From: Stomorhina lunata
Lineage: Eukaryota > Arthropoda > Insecta > Diptera > Rhiniidae
Assembly (NCBI GenBank): GCA_933228675.1
Contig: OW121742.1
Location: 40,844,585 to 40,908,584, forward strand
Length of the DNA: 64,000 bases
Direction of reading: 5' to 3'
The notes under the pieces were generated by a model. That model was not told where the DNA came from and ran no database searches. It saw only the letters and a program-made list of their open reading frames with translations. The position numbers and the translations under genes are program-made. Positions 33,051-46,080 of the stretch are shown piece after piece. Numbering within the stretch: position 1 is the first letter of the stretch; each line of letters opens with the position of its first letter.

Positions 33051-35725
33051 TATTCATTTTTTGGCAACATGTTTCAGCAACATTTTTTAGCAACATGTTT
33101 CATCAACATGTGTCAGCAACATGTTTCGGCAACATGTTTTTTCAACATTTTCTGATAAGAATTTTAATGGCGGATTAATTGTACCATTTTGATTTAAAAT
33201 CTTTATTAACATGTTTATGAAGTCTTTTCTTTTTATAGTTTTCTTAAAGCCAGCAACATGTTGCAAGATATTTTAAAAATTTAATTATATTCAAAAAAGC
33301 TTAAATTGTTTAATAAATTAATTGATTAGTTTCACTTTTAAATTTTAATTTTGTTTATAGAGTTCGTATTAACCACAACAACATGTTGCTGGATGATCCT
33401 TTTAAATTGTATTGATATCTCGGATTATCTTATAAAAAACTCAGTCAGAAATTTTCAATCTCAAAAAAATGCTATGGAAAAGATTTCTTATGATAAAAAA
33501 AACTGATTATTTTATAGACACTAGACATTTTCTTGTCATAATGTTTTTGGAAACTAGCAACATATTGATGGGATCTAATTTAAAATGCTCTAAAGAAAAA
33601 GGGCTAAGTTTAAGTAAAAGCTAGAAAAATAAATTGCTTTAATACAAACATTTATTTGATAGTACTTTTTTGATTTTAAACTCGTTTTTAAGAATTATTT
33701 AAAACTAGCAAAATGTTGCAAGGTGATGCTTTTAATTTACTAGCTAAAACCATCAACATGTTGCTGGAGTCTATTTTAAAAATAATCTATTTTATAGAAG
33801 AAAGAAAGAAAAAAGGAAAATTTTGCAAAATGTTGCTGGAAGTCATGTTTTTAAGTTGTTACGTGTATCAACATGTTGCTAAGCTCTAATTTATTAACAA
33901 TTCTTTATTTTAGTAAAAGCAAGGAAATATTTCAGGTCACGTTCCTCAAAAATAATTTACTATTTAGTTATAAAGTAAATGCAATATGTTGCCGGGGGTT
34001 ATATTGTGAAGTATTTAGGTGTATCAACATGTTGGTAGGCGCTTGTTTAAAAGAGGCTTTGCTCTAGTTTAAATAATAAAAAATGCTTTTAAATTATAAG
34101 AAAATATTTTAGAAAAGGTTTCTCCTGATGATAAACTAACTCAATTATAAAAATTGTCTTTAAAGTATAGGAAATCCAGCAACATGTTGCCTTCTTGATC
34201 AAAAATTGTTTGATATTTTGTTACTCAAAAACTGCAACATGTTGCTGGGAGTCATATTTTGAAGTTGTTGGATGTATCAACATGTTGCTGGGCTCTTATA
34301 TTACATATTCTTTATAAAAAAGCCTTATATTGGTAAAAACAAGAAAATACATTAATATTTTTATAAAACTTCTTTACTATTTTGTTATTTTACTACTGCA
34401 ACATTTTGCTGGGAGTCATATTTTTAAGTTGTTGAAGGTATTAACATGTTGCTGGACTCTAATTACAAATATTCCATATTAAAAAGGATCTGCTTCAGTA
34501 AAAGTATGAAAATATTCTAGTTTTGATTCAAAACTTCTTTATTTTTTGTTATTTTACTATTACAACATGTTGCTGGGAGTCATATTTTTCAATTGTTAGA
34601 TGTAAAAACATGTTGCTGGGCTCTAATTAAAACTGTTCTATATTAAAAAGGATCTACTTCAGTAAAAGAAAGAAAATATTTTAATTTTTATTCAAAACTT
34701 CTTTACTATTTTGTTATTTTGCTCCAGCAACATGTTGCTGGGAGTCATATTTATAAATTTTTACACGTACCACGGTAATAAAATGTTTAGTTTCAGTTTC
34801 GAATATTTTAACTCGAAATTATTAATAATTGGTCTCGGTCAGCAACATGTTGCTGACAACATGTTGCTAGACTTTAATTTTTGAGCCCTATATTGTTTCA
34901 TTGACAATTTTCTAAACGTATTTGAGTATTTACTTTATATAAGAGGCAGCAATTTTCTAAATTTTTTAGAGACATTTAGTGTACTAAATTTTGTAGCAAC
35001 ATGTTTAGCAACATATTTTTTGCATTAATTTTTCCTGAATTTCTAGTGCAAGAGGACGTAAACTGAAAAAAATGCTTAAGTTTCATACTGTGATGTAAAA
35101 CTTTTCATTGCCTTTTTTCATGAAAACCAGCAACATGTTGCAAAGGTTCTTTAGCAAGATATTTTAAAGAATATTAATATTTTGAAGAATATAAATTAAA
35201 AAAAAATTGAAAATCGATCGTAAAATCAAAATATTTGATCTTAAATAAAACTTTAGCAAAAGTTTCCAGCTACCGACATAAGACTAAAATGTTGCACAAA
35301 TTTGTCTATACCAGCAACATGTTTCTAGGTGTTGAGTTATGTACATAAATTGAATTTAAAATAAAATAAATATTGATTCGATGATATTGTGGAAAATCAC
35401 AGATCTTTGCTTTAATGATAAAGTGTTGTTTATATAAATCTATCAGCAACATGTGGCTGTGTTTTAAACTTATATGAAAATCGATCATAGAATCATAATA
35501 TTCTATCTAAAATAGAACTTTGGAAAAACTTAAGACCTAAATGTTGCAGAAAAATTTTCTATACCAGCAACATGTTGTTGGGGGTTGAATCATGTGCCTA
35601 AATTGTAATAAAAATTAAATAAAAATTGATTCGATTAAACTGTTGGACCTCATAGATTCAACAATTAACTTTGATGATAAGGTGTTGTTTATATTGAGCT
35701 GTCAGCAACATGTTGCTGGATTTTT
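33051..35725. repeat. Array of the CAGCAACATGTTGCTG palindrome, with a ~165-bp unit in part
   Basis: About 25 occurrences of AACATGTTG or near variants. Perfect 16-bp CAGCAACATGTTGCTG palindromes stand at 34725-34740, 34840-34855 and 35703-35718. Between 34230 and 34760 the unit is ~165 bp with two motifs each, the first followed by GGGAGTCATATTTT and the second by GGGCTCTAATT. Elsewhere the motifs are spaced 40-180 bp with poorly conserved DNA between. Confidence 0.88.
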
Positions 35726-37084
35726 TATTATGCTAACTTATCCACAAAAACCTGTAGGTATGTGCTTTTATTTCTGACTTCATATACGACTGCGGTTAAT
35801 CAACCACATCCTTTCAAAGACCCTTTAGAAAAAAAAAAACTGAAATTTAAGCACAAAAATATTTGGTGAGAAAATTCTGGTAAAACTTCAACAAAATTCT
35901 TCAGTTCAAATTCTTCTCTTGTTGCGTTAAGAAAACTTAAGAAGAAAAAAGCCAAACTTAACCACAAAATAATTGTTGCAACATTGACACTATTTGTCAT
36001 AAAATGCAAAAGAACAAAGTATAAAGGCAAGAATAATAGCAATAACAGAAAAATTTCAAATAAAATTTAAAAGAAAAAATTAATTTTTTGCTATAAATTT
36101 TTTTTTTTTGCTATAAAATTCTGTCTAAATGATAATTTAGCTCAACCGCAATTCAAGCAAACAGTCAACAACAGCTGTCGTTAAAACATAAAAAAATAAA
36201 TTACAAATCTTACATAAAGATTACCATCATTTTTGAATAGTTTTTTTAAAAAATGAATCAAGAGAAAGAAAATAAAATTTTTGGCATGATTTTACAGATT
36301 TTTTTCTTCTTAAATTTTTGAGGTAATGCACCTACAACTTGTTTTCTCGAAGAAAAAAAAATAAGAATTGGCCTGATTTTTTGAAATAATGTAAATTTTT
36401 GTGTTTCATATAAAATTATACAAAAATAACATTTATATCAAGATTGTTATCTTTTTTTGATGCCGCCAACCAGTGGCCGCCAACGCCGCCACCGACTTTC
36501 GAATATTACAAAAAAATGTATAATCAAAATTTCTTTTTCATTTCTTATTTTCTTAACATTAAACAAGTTTATTTAAATTTCTTTAAGCTTTTTTTTCAAA
36601 ATATCTCAAATCTTTTTAAACTTTCTGTTTATTTTTTTGGCTTTATTTCATTACAAAATTTTCAGTTTTCTATACAATTTATTTTCATTTTTGCCAAAAT
36701 TTATCTAAATCATTTAATCTAAATTGCATTTTACATTCGAGTTAAACATATATAGACACAGACACCCATTCGAGCATTAATAACGAGAAAAAGGGCTGCA
36801 CTTTTTTGTTTTAATGCCACGTTTTATATGAAAAAAAAGCTCTTTTTTTCGTAAATTATTGTTTATTATTAAGTTAAACACAAAAAATTTCACCTGCTTT
36901 CTTTGAAATTATTAAATTTGATTACAACTTTTTTTTTAATAAATAAGGAGGGATATTTATATGAACCGGTAATCAGCTTAAATAAATATAGTTTTATATT
37001 CTTGAAAAATAATTGAATTTAATGCCAATATCGCTGGTGTTGAGCTTAAAAGCTTGTTAATCAAAGCTTTTACTCAAACTTTAA
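35726..37084. other. Unique AT-rich DNA with one GC-rich patch
   Basis: Mostly featureless. At about 36460-36506 a ~45-bp GC-rich patch (GCCGCC repeats around CAGTGGCCGCC) stands out sharply. The plus-strand frame through it starts with Pro-rich residues and then becomes low-complexity; I do not call a gene. Confidence 0.5.
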
Positions 37085-37088
37085 TTAA

Positions 37089-37361
37089 CCCTTATCCTGT
37101 ATTAATGGGTCAAAATTGCCCAAACAGTTTAATTTGCTCATTATTTTTTTATATACATTGATATTTTTAAATTTTGTACGATTATTGTTAGGAATTACTA
37201 CTACAATTTAAATTCTTATTTTTGTAGACCTTTTGACAAAGCGTTTTTAAAAAAACTTAAGCAATTGTTACATTTAGTTTAAAATATTTAATTTTTTTAA
37301 ATTGGGCAAAATTGACCCACAAATGTCATATGCGCTATACTTTTTAAATACAGGATAAGGG
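37089..37361. mobile_element. piggyBac-type MITE
   Basis: Flanked by TTAA on both sides (37085-37088 and 37362-37365), it begins CCCTTATCCTGTATTAAT and ends with the complement AATACAGGATAAGGG. A second inverted pair lies inside, GGGTCAAAATTGCCCA against TGGGCAAAATTGACCC. TTAA target duplications with CCC..GGG termini are the hallmark of the piggyBac superfamily. The 273-bp length leaves no room for a transposase, so it is non-autonomous. Confidence 0.92.
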
Positions 37362-37389
37362 TTAAAGAACATAAAGGAAGCAAAGAATT

Positions 37390-38440
37390 TTATCAATAAC
37401 AAGATAAAGCAAAGAAATAACAAAGAAAAGCTTTTTAAGAGGAAAACTTAATTAAAGCTTTTCTCTTAAGAAACCTATATATATTAAAAGTATACTAAAA
37501 ATTAAAGTTCGCATTAAAAGCTTAACTATCAAAAAAGCTTTTTGATAAAAAGCTATTTAAAAGCTAATACAAAGTAAATATTCAATGAAAATCAAAGTTT
37601 CTTTACAATATCGATATTTTAAAAGCTTTTAAGCTAAGCTTTTAAAAACTCTTAAATATGACCTTAAAATTTTCACTTTAAAAAAAAGCTTTTTGGTCAA
37701 AAGCTCTAAAAGAGCAAATTTAAAGCAAATATTCAGTGCAAATAAAAATTAATTTACAATATTGATAATTTAAAAGCTTTTAAGCTTAGAAAGCTTAGAT
37801 TTTAAAAGCTCTTATATACGACCCTTAAAGTTTTAAGTAATTGCATTAAAACCTTGACTATACAAACAAGATTTTTGATCAAAAGCTTTTGAAAAGAAAA
37901 TTAAAAGTAAAAATTCTATGAAAATCAAAGTTTATTTCCAATATTGATAAGCTTTTAAGCTAAGAAAGCTTAGATATTAAAAACTTTTAATTATATAATT
38001 TAAATTTCGAACTCATTGCATTAAAAGCTTGACTTCAGAAAAAAAGCTTCTTCACCAAAAGCTCTAAAAGAGCAAATTAGAAGTGAATATCCAATGTAAA
38101 TAAAAGTTTCTTTACAATATTGATACTTTAGAAGCTTTTCAACTAAGAAAGCTTAGATTGTAAAAAGTTTCAAATACGACCTTGAAGGTTTTAACTTATT
38201 TAATTTAAATCTTGTCTATACAAAAAAGCTTGTTGATCAAAAGCTTTAAAAGTAAATTTTCTATGCAAATCAAAGTTTCTTTTCAATATTGATAAGCTTT
38301 TATGCTAAGAAAGCTTAACAAACTGCATTAAAACCTGGACTATACAAAGAAACTTCTTGGTCAAAAGCTTTTAAAAAGCAAATTAAAAGTAAATAAAATC
38401 TAAAGCTTTTTACGAAAAGTTTTTCAATTCCTAAAGAAAC
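37390..38440. repeat. ~165-180 bp satellite rich in AAGCTTTT
   Basis: The marker ATATTGATATTTTAAAAGC (or close variants) followed by TTTTAAGCTAAGAAAGCTTA recurs near 37605, 37765, 37943, 38120 and 38288. Intermediate parts include CAAAAAGCTTTTTGGTCAAA and a TACGACCTTAAA stretch. Confidence 0.85.
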
Positions 38441-39130
38441 TTTTTATATTATCCGGTAAACTTTTCTTATCGCGAATCAAAACTTGAATGTGTTCATGGA
38501 AGTATTATTAAATTGCCTTTTACTAAGTCACTAAAAAGCTTTCATTACAAATTTGACAGAAATTTGGTTTCACTTTTAAAAATCTACTAACAAAAAATTC
38601 TTTCCCAGTTAAAATATTTCTAATGAGATTGTAATAATTTTTTGTTCCTAATAGACTTTCAATTAATTAATAAAGCTTTAAAAAGTTTGGTAAATATAAA
38701 AAGCTTTTTAAGAAAAGCTTTTCATACAGTTTCTCATTACTTCAAAAAGCTTTACAATTCTATATAATCCGGCAAACTTATCTTTTCTTATAAAAATTGA
38801 TAATTTTATTAAGGTCTAATATTAAATTTAGTTTTACTAAGCCAGCAGAAAGCTTTACCGGAAAAAGCTTTAAGCACAAATCTGTCAAAAATTTCGTTTT
38901 GCTTATAATAATTAATAATACAATATAAATTTAATAATTTTTTGTATTTTTTAATCATAAATAAAGCTTTTAAAAGTGCGGCAAATAAGAAAGCTTTTCA
39001 CAAAAAGCTTTTTTACAAAGTTTTTCAATACTTTAAAAATATTTAAATTTCAATTATTATCCAGCAAACTTTTCTTATCCTGAATTAAAAGTTGTTTCAA
39101 GGCCTTATATTGATAAATTTCGTTCTACTA
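38441..39130. repeat. ~305-bp AAGCTTTT repeat
   Basis: Three copies align on CTTTTCTTATC followed by an AATTAAAACTTG-like stretch and TTTACTAAG, at about 38460, 38768 and 39070. Confidence 0.7.
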
Positions 39131-39860
39131 AGATACCAAAAAGCTTTTCCAGAAAAAGCTTCAATCACAAATATGTTAAAAATTTGGATTTGCTTCTAAT
39201 ATCTGAAATCTACTGACAAAAAACAACATTTATGAAATTTGATAGATAAAAAAAGAAGACTCAAAGCCACCAAAAAGCTTTTCCGGAAAAAGCTTTAATC
39301 ACAAATATGTTAAAAATTGGGTTTTGCTTCTAAAAATTAAAATCTACTGACAAAAAAAAATATTTAAAATTTGGTAGATAAAAAAGAAGACTCAAAGCCA
39401 CCAAAAAGCTTTTCCGAAAAAAAGCTTTAATCACAAATTTTACAAAAATTTCGTTTGACTTCTAATAGCAAAACTCTACTGACAAAAAACATTTATAGAT
39501 AAAAACATAATAGATAAAAAAAGAAGACTCAAAGTCATCAAAAAGCTTTACCCGAAAAAGCTTTTATGACAATAATGTTAAAAATTTGTTTTTTTTTCTA
39601 ATAATTAAAACCTACTGAAAAAAAAAATAATGTGAAATTTAATAGATAAAAAAGAAGACTCAAAGTCGTCAAAAAGCTTTTGTGGTAAAAGCTTTAATCA
39701 CAAATTTGTCAGAAATTTGGTTTTGCTTCTAATATTTAAAATCTAATGACAAAAAAATGTTTTTAAAATTTAATAGATAAAAAATTAAACACAAAACCAC
39801 CAAGAAGCTTTTCCGGAAAAAGCTTTAATCATAAATTTGATAAAAATTTGGTTTTACTTC
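39131..39860. repeat. ~131-bp AAGCTTTT satellite
   Basis: Five copies anchored on GAAGACTCAAAGCCACCAAA at about 39255, 39386, 39523, 39654 and 39786 (the last diverged). Each continues with AGCTTTTCCGGAAAAAGCTT, itself palindromic, then TAATCACAAATATGTTAAAA. Confidence 0.9.
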
Positions 39861-41830
39861 TTCCTAATATGCAGTTGAAAATTTGTTAAATAAAAGCTAT
39901 TTTGGATTTTCCAAGCTATTTTGATTTATATTAAATACGCCTAAAGCTTTTGCTATAAAAACTTACCTATTTATCTTTCTAGCATTTCCATAAATTTTCT
40001 AGGAATTTCATAAGACACTATTAACTTCAACATCAATCTTTCATAACTTCTTTGAGTCCCTCATTAGTCAAAACCATTTCTAACAAACTTTCCTTTTATG
40101 CGTGTGCTTTAAATGACGTAAAAAGCTTAATTATAAATAATAAACATTTGAAGTTGAGGCATACAAAAAAATTTGTGTAAAATTATTTGAACAAAAATTT
40201 TTCAGTTTTCTAAAGTGACCAATAAAATCAGGCCATAAATGCAACTTTTTTTTTTTGTTTTTTTGGTGGCAATATTTGGTGAATAAAACTTTTAATAAAA
40301 GAATTTATTAAGGCATTTTTGTTTAAAGTTATTAAGGCTTTTACATGAATTTTAATTTTCAAATATTTCAAAAATTTGTGGCCTTAATAAAAGTTTTTTT
40401 TTTTGTGATTTTTTTTTTTTTTATTTTTCATTTTTCTGCTCCTGGCTGTCATTTTCTTGGCTAAATTCAGTTATAGGAGTTTTATTTGCAAAAGCCAAAT
40501 ATGAAATATTTACTTCAAGCTTTAAAAGCCCAAAAGATCCAAGAAACCATCACTTTGTCCAGCCATTTATGGAGCCCTATAAACGCTTCATAAATCATGA
40601 ATTGTCATTACGCAAAAAAACGAAAAAAAATAACATCAAACATTCGAGACTGATATGTACAAAAATTTACTAAAATGGCCACGCTTTGGCTAGTAACTAC
40701 AAAACCTGCTACTACTACTTACTAACCACTTCACTAGCTCTTTTGTTTAGTTAACAAAAAAAATTTATGATTTTTTTTTCTAAGACTCCTTAACAAATTG
40801 TTCAAGAAATTGTTTCACATAACCAAATATGAAAATATTTTTACAAGCTCTAAAACCAAAAACTGCTTAGAAAAAGAAAGATTTTTATCGTTTGTTCATA
40901 TGTTAAAAGACAAGTAGTAGCTGTGGCGGATTCTTATTTTTTGTGTTCATTTTAAATAATTAAAGGCGTATTGTATTGAAGTATTGGCCCGAACAGAACA
41001 CGCGTTAATAAAAATGGCAAGAACATTAAAATTTAATAAAAATTTTACAAATTATAATGATATTTTATCTGAAAACTATAAACTGCCACTTCTAGTCTGG
41101 CTGTTAGCTGTTGGCTTCAAACTCAATACAATTATCATCAAACAACATTTTTTGTAGATAGGTTTGATTATAGGCATCGAACTAAAAATGTTGTGAGCGA
41201 ACACAACAAAAAAAAAAAATACAGTATTCTTGACCATAAATGTCCAGGATAGATTGCAGCCTGTATTGTAGCGGCATTGTCAGTGCCACTATGTTCAACA
41301 GCAGCATCACCAGCAGCAGCAACAGACTTTGGCATCTGATGCTGATGGTGTATGTGCAACATTAAACAAAAAAAAAAAATGTTTACTTACACCTTCACCT
41401 TTAGAATCTACTTAAAACGCATAACGCATTTTTAATTTGAACATTAACACAGAACTTGCATTCGTACCTGTTGTATATGTATAAGGCCTGCAAATAAAAT
41501 GATGCTAAACAATTTACAGCTTTAAGACGTTCTAGGTATGTCTGTCTGTCTATCTGTCTTAAAACTCCCCACCCGTCCCTCTAAATGTCTGTCTTTTTAA
41601 AGCCAAGTTTATAAGCAAACAATACCCAACTGTAGTATAAAGTTTTTTTTTTAGTATTTGCGCAAAAAAATGAGAAAATTTTTAACACAAAAACAACAAA
41701 CGTCAAGATCGATCATATATGCTTGTCTTACCAAGTCAAGTCAATGCGTTTTGCTATAAATATGTTTGAATGCTTTACGCAACAAAAACAAAAAAATAAC
41801 ACAAATCACTAAAAAAAGATACCCTACAAA
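39861..41830. other. Long unique intergenic block
   Basis: Between about 40430 and 41640 GC is higher and the sequence is complex, with several homopolymer-A/T runs and a short (TCTG)n near 41538. No convincing exon: the 64-codon minus-strand frame at 41168-41362 overlaps GCAGCAGCA runs. It is among the best candidates for conserved enhancer DNA, inferred only from its lack of repeats. Confidence 0.45.
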
Positions 41831-44800
41831 AGATTGGAGGGACTCTAAAATTTTGTTCAAAAAGGAAACTTAATTTTACTCAAAAAAGTTTGAATTTTTA
41901 GAAAATATTTTTTTTAGTTCTAATAGTTTCAGAATTTTTTTTAATAAACCTAAAAGCTCAAGGGCTACAAATTACGAGAGCTTGAAAGGCTTTTAGATCT
42001 TAAAATGAATTAAAGTTTTAATAAGGTTTGAAAAATAATCAAAATTTGTTATAAAATTAAACTATATCGTATTTTATTTGTATTTAAAATAATTTAGTTC
42101 AGTTCTAAATATATTGGACCTAAAAGCTCAAATTCTACAAATTTGTAAAGATCAAAAGGTTCTTAAATTTTGATTTTTAATATAACAAAAATCCAAGTTA
42201 AGAATTCTAGAAGCTTTTCTATTTCAATTCCTTACTCTTATTTACAAAATTTATAATTTCTACAATCTAGAGCTTTTTTTATCATCAAAAAGCTCAGAGA
42301 CAAAAATTCTGATAATTTAAATCTCATCCAAATTTTAGCCTTCATTCAAGCCTAAACTTATTTTAAAATTATAGTATTAAAATTTTTATACTTAAAACTT
42401 AAAGTCTTAATCAAGATTTAAGTAAAAAAAAAATTAGAAAATATTTTGTATTAAGAGTTGAAGCTTTTTGGTTATGGGACTTGAAAGCTCAAGGACTACA
42501 AATTATGAAAGGTCGAAAGGTTTTTAGATTTTGGATTTTATTAAAGTTTTAATAAAGTTTGAAAAATATTGAAAATTTCTTAAATCGTAAAACTTGTCGT
42601 AATATATTTTAACTTGAAATTTTTTTTAGTTCCAAAACCCTAAAAGCTCAAATTTTACAAATTTGTAAAGCCCATAATGTTGTTTAATTTCAGTTTATAT
42701 ATAACAAGTTAACAATCAATTTCAATTATATGTCCTTTTTTACTCTTATTAACAAAATTTATTAACTCTACAAATTAGGGCTTTTGAATTGGCAAAAAGT
42801 TCAGAGGTGAAAATTCTGAAAACTTGAATCTCATCCAAATGTTTGACTTTATTCAAGTTCAAATTTGATTTCTTATTTTTGTATTTACATGTTTTAACTT
42901 AAAATTTAAATTAATATAAAATGTGTTAAAAAAAATGAAGCTTTTGGTTTTAAGCTTTTTTTCTGATTGGACTGAGATGTTCTTAAATTTTGGTTTTTAA
43001 TCAAACTTTTTTTATTTAAATTAAAAAACATTGAAAATTTCTTAAATTAAAATTCTATGACGAATTTTAATAACAAATTAAAGTATTTTTGTCATCAGTA
43101 CCAAAAAGCTCCAATCTTGAAGATTGAAAGGGTTTTCAAATAAATTATAATAGTATTTCCATTTTTTGAATTAAGTTAAGTTCAAATCAAATTTTTTTAA
43201 GCTTTCAAAAGCTTAACTTCCCGAATTTCAGATTTCTTTTAATTTTCAATTTAGCTTAAAAATTGTTCATATTTTAACTCAAAATTTAAAGTATTCCTAA
43301 AAAATAAAATTAAAAACAAAAACTTCTAAGAATCAGAACTTTTTGGATGATTGCTTTTGAAAGCTATCATTTTGAAAGCTATTTGACAGCTTTTGAAAGC
43401 TCGAATTTTAAAATTTAAATTTCCTTTCAGGTATTAATTAACTTCAAAGAGATTTATTCCAAGAAAATTAAAATCAAAATAATTTAATTCTAAGAATTTA
43501 AAATTTTTGGTTAAAAGCTTTTAAAAGCTCAAATTTTAAAATTTAAATTTTCTTTAAAGATTTAATAACTTAGAGGTGATTTAAAACTGTTTCACTTATA
43601 GTTTTTATAATTTATTTAAAAACAAAATCCTCGAGCTTAAAAGCTTTTAAGTTTAAATTTTTGTTTCAGTTTCAATTAAAATTTTTTGATTACTCATTTA
43701 AAGTTTAAATCAAATTTTTACAAAAAAAAAAATATTTATTTTAAGAATTAGAGCTTTTTGGTTATAAGCTTTCAAAAGCTTAACTTTCGAATTTCAGTTT
43801 TCTTTTAATTTTTTATTAAGTTTAAAAAGTTTTCATATTTTCTGACTTAAAGAAACAAGTTCTAAAAATCTGAGCTCTTTTTATAATTTATTTAAATACA
43901 AAATCTTTAAGCTTAAAAGCTTTTAAGTTTATGTTTTTGTTCCAGTTAAAAAATTCTTGAGTTATCATTTTAAGTTTAAATCAAAATTTCACAATAAAAA
44001 TTGTGAAATTTTCTAAGAATTAGAGCTTTTTGGTTATAAGCTCCCAAAAGCTTAACATTCCGAATCTCAGTTTTCTTTCAATTCTTAATTCAGCATAAAA
44101 AGTTTTCATAAGAAAATTTAAATGAAAAGAAATAAGTTAGAAGAATCTGAGCTTTTAGGATAAAAGCTTTTAAAAGCTCAACTTTTTAAATTTCAATTTT
44201 CTTTTAAGTTTTAATTAACTTTAAGGAGATTTAAAATGTTTTAGTTTTAGTTTTAATCAAAATTTGTATGAAAAGATATTAGTCCAAAGGATTAGAACTT
44301 GTGAAGTATTGACCTTTCAAAGCTTAAATTTTCAAATTCTTAAAGCTCTCTAAGTTTTGGTTTTTATTCAAATTTAGTTGTTGCTTATAATTATCAAAAA
44401 ATATTAAAATAAAACTTTTAAGATTTAATCAAATATTTTTTTGAGTTTAAAGCCTTAAAGCTTTTTTGTGTTTTATATTAAAAATTTAAGTAATATAAGT
44501 TCTGAAAGCTTTAAAGGTTCCTAAATTTTGGCTTTTGTTTAAATTCTAAAATGATTTAATACTTTTAGAAATTTTATAAATTAAAATTTTAAGCTGGGAA
44601 TAATATCAATTATTTGAGATAAATTTTTGAGTTCTATTAAGAAAAGCTTTTTAACTATTTAAACCAAGAATTTGAGTGATATAAATTCGATAAGCTTTAG
44701 AAGCTTAGAAATGTTGGTTTTTGATAAACATATAAGAAAGCTTTAACAATATTGTAATTTTAGCGAATTTAAATCTTAGGTCGTAATAAATATTAGGAAA

Positions 44801-45680
44801 TTAACTTGATTTAAAAGTTCTTAGAGTTAGAGCTTTTTTGTTCTTTAAGCTAAAGAATAAACAGATGTGAATTATTTAAGCTTGATAAGTTTTTAGTATT
44901 AGGTTTTTATTGAAATTTAAATAAACTTGCAAAAATATTTAAAATTTATCAAATGACAGATTGTGGAAAATTTTGAACGAAATATTTTTGGAGTTTTAAT
45001 GCTTAAAGCTTTTTTAATATTTAAGACAAGGGCTTACAAGCTATAAATTATAAAAGCCTGAAGACATTAAAAATTTAGGTTTTAGTTGAACTTTAAATTA
45101 TTATTTGTGTTAAGGATTTTCAGAGCGAACATTTTGAAAGTCTGAAATGTTTGCAAGTTTAGGTTTTCGGCAAAAAATTATTTATATCTTCGAAACTATA
45201 ACATTTTTCTAAGTTACAAATTAGGGCTTTGTATTAAATTCGTAAACAAAACTATATTTTTTGAATTGCAAGGCTTAGAGCTTTTTATTTATCAGGATCA
45301 GTTTAATATAAATTCTAAAAGCTTAAAGAGTATTTAAATTTAGGTTTTTCTTGAAATTTAAATGAAGCTTTAAAAATATTATCGAATTTAGATTTTAGAA
45401 CCTTATAAATATTAAGTAAATCATAAGGGTTTTTAAGCTCTACAACTTAAAGCTTTTTTATTATTTTAGCTTAGAATTTATAAACAAGATTTTCTAAAAG
45501 CCTGAATAATTTTCAAATTAAGGTTTTTATTAAAATTTATATATATTTTTAAAAATATTAAAATTTTTTAAAAATTAAGTCGTAGTTAATATTTAAAAAA
45601 AAAACTCTATTATTTAAGTTCTAAGGTTAATATTTGGGCTTAATGTTCCTACGGCTATGCCAAAAAACCTAAATGATAGA
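41831..45680. repeat. Highly degenerate AAGCTTTT/TTTAAATTTTGGTTTT repeat domain
   Basis: Phrases such as AAAGCTCAAATTTTACAAAT, TTAGAGCTTTTTGGTTATAA and TTTTAAATTTAGGTTTTTGT return every ~300-560 bp with no exact period. The same phrases occur in the better-ordered units of 45.7-57 kb, so this appears to be the oldest, most decayed part of that domain. Confidence 0.6.
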
Positions 45681-46080
45681 AATTCCTAAAGCATTAAGTG
45701 TTTTTAAATTTGAGTTTTTGTTCGAAATTTTATATCAAATCGAAAACATTAAATATATTTCAAAAAACAATTTTAAGTCACAATTAATATCAATCATACG
45801 CTCTAGGTCGAAAATTAAGTTTTTAATGAAATTTTATATGAATTTCATAAAAACTCAAATTTTTTTGAAAGAGATATGGAAAGTACATAAAAATGTAATA
45901 TAATCAAAATACACTGAGATATTTTTAGGGGATATTTTTGAAAATATTGCTCAAAGAAAATTAGTAAAATACAAAAACATTTTTTAAATATACAAAAAAA
46001 TTAAAATTTTATGTTTCTTGTAAATATTGAACAAATTAAGGTCCCTAATATTCGTTCAATATCTTTAGAAAATTTCGAAA
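45681..46080 (+). repeat. Repeat unit with box copy (TTAATATCAATCATACG)
   Basis: The unit has a TTTTTAAATTTGAGTTTTTG stretch, then ~75 bp, then ACAATTAATATCAATCATAC with the box at 45784-45800 and CTCTAGG after it. The 76-codon frame here is repeat-derived. Confidence 0.8.

Noticed and set aside
36444..36722. 92-codon plus-strand frame starting in a GC-rich patch
   Set aside because: Only the first ~25 codons are of balanced composition; the rest is Phe/Ile/Leu low-complexity sequence.
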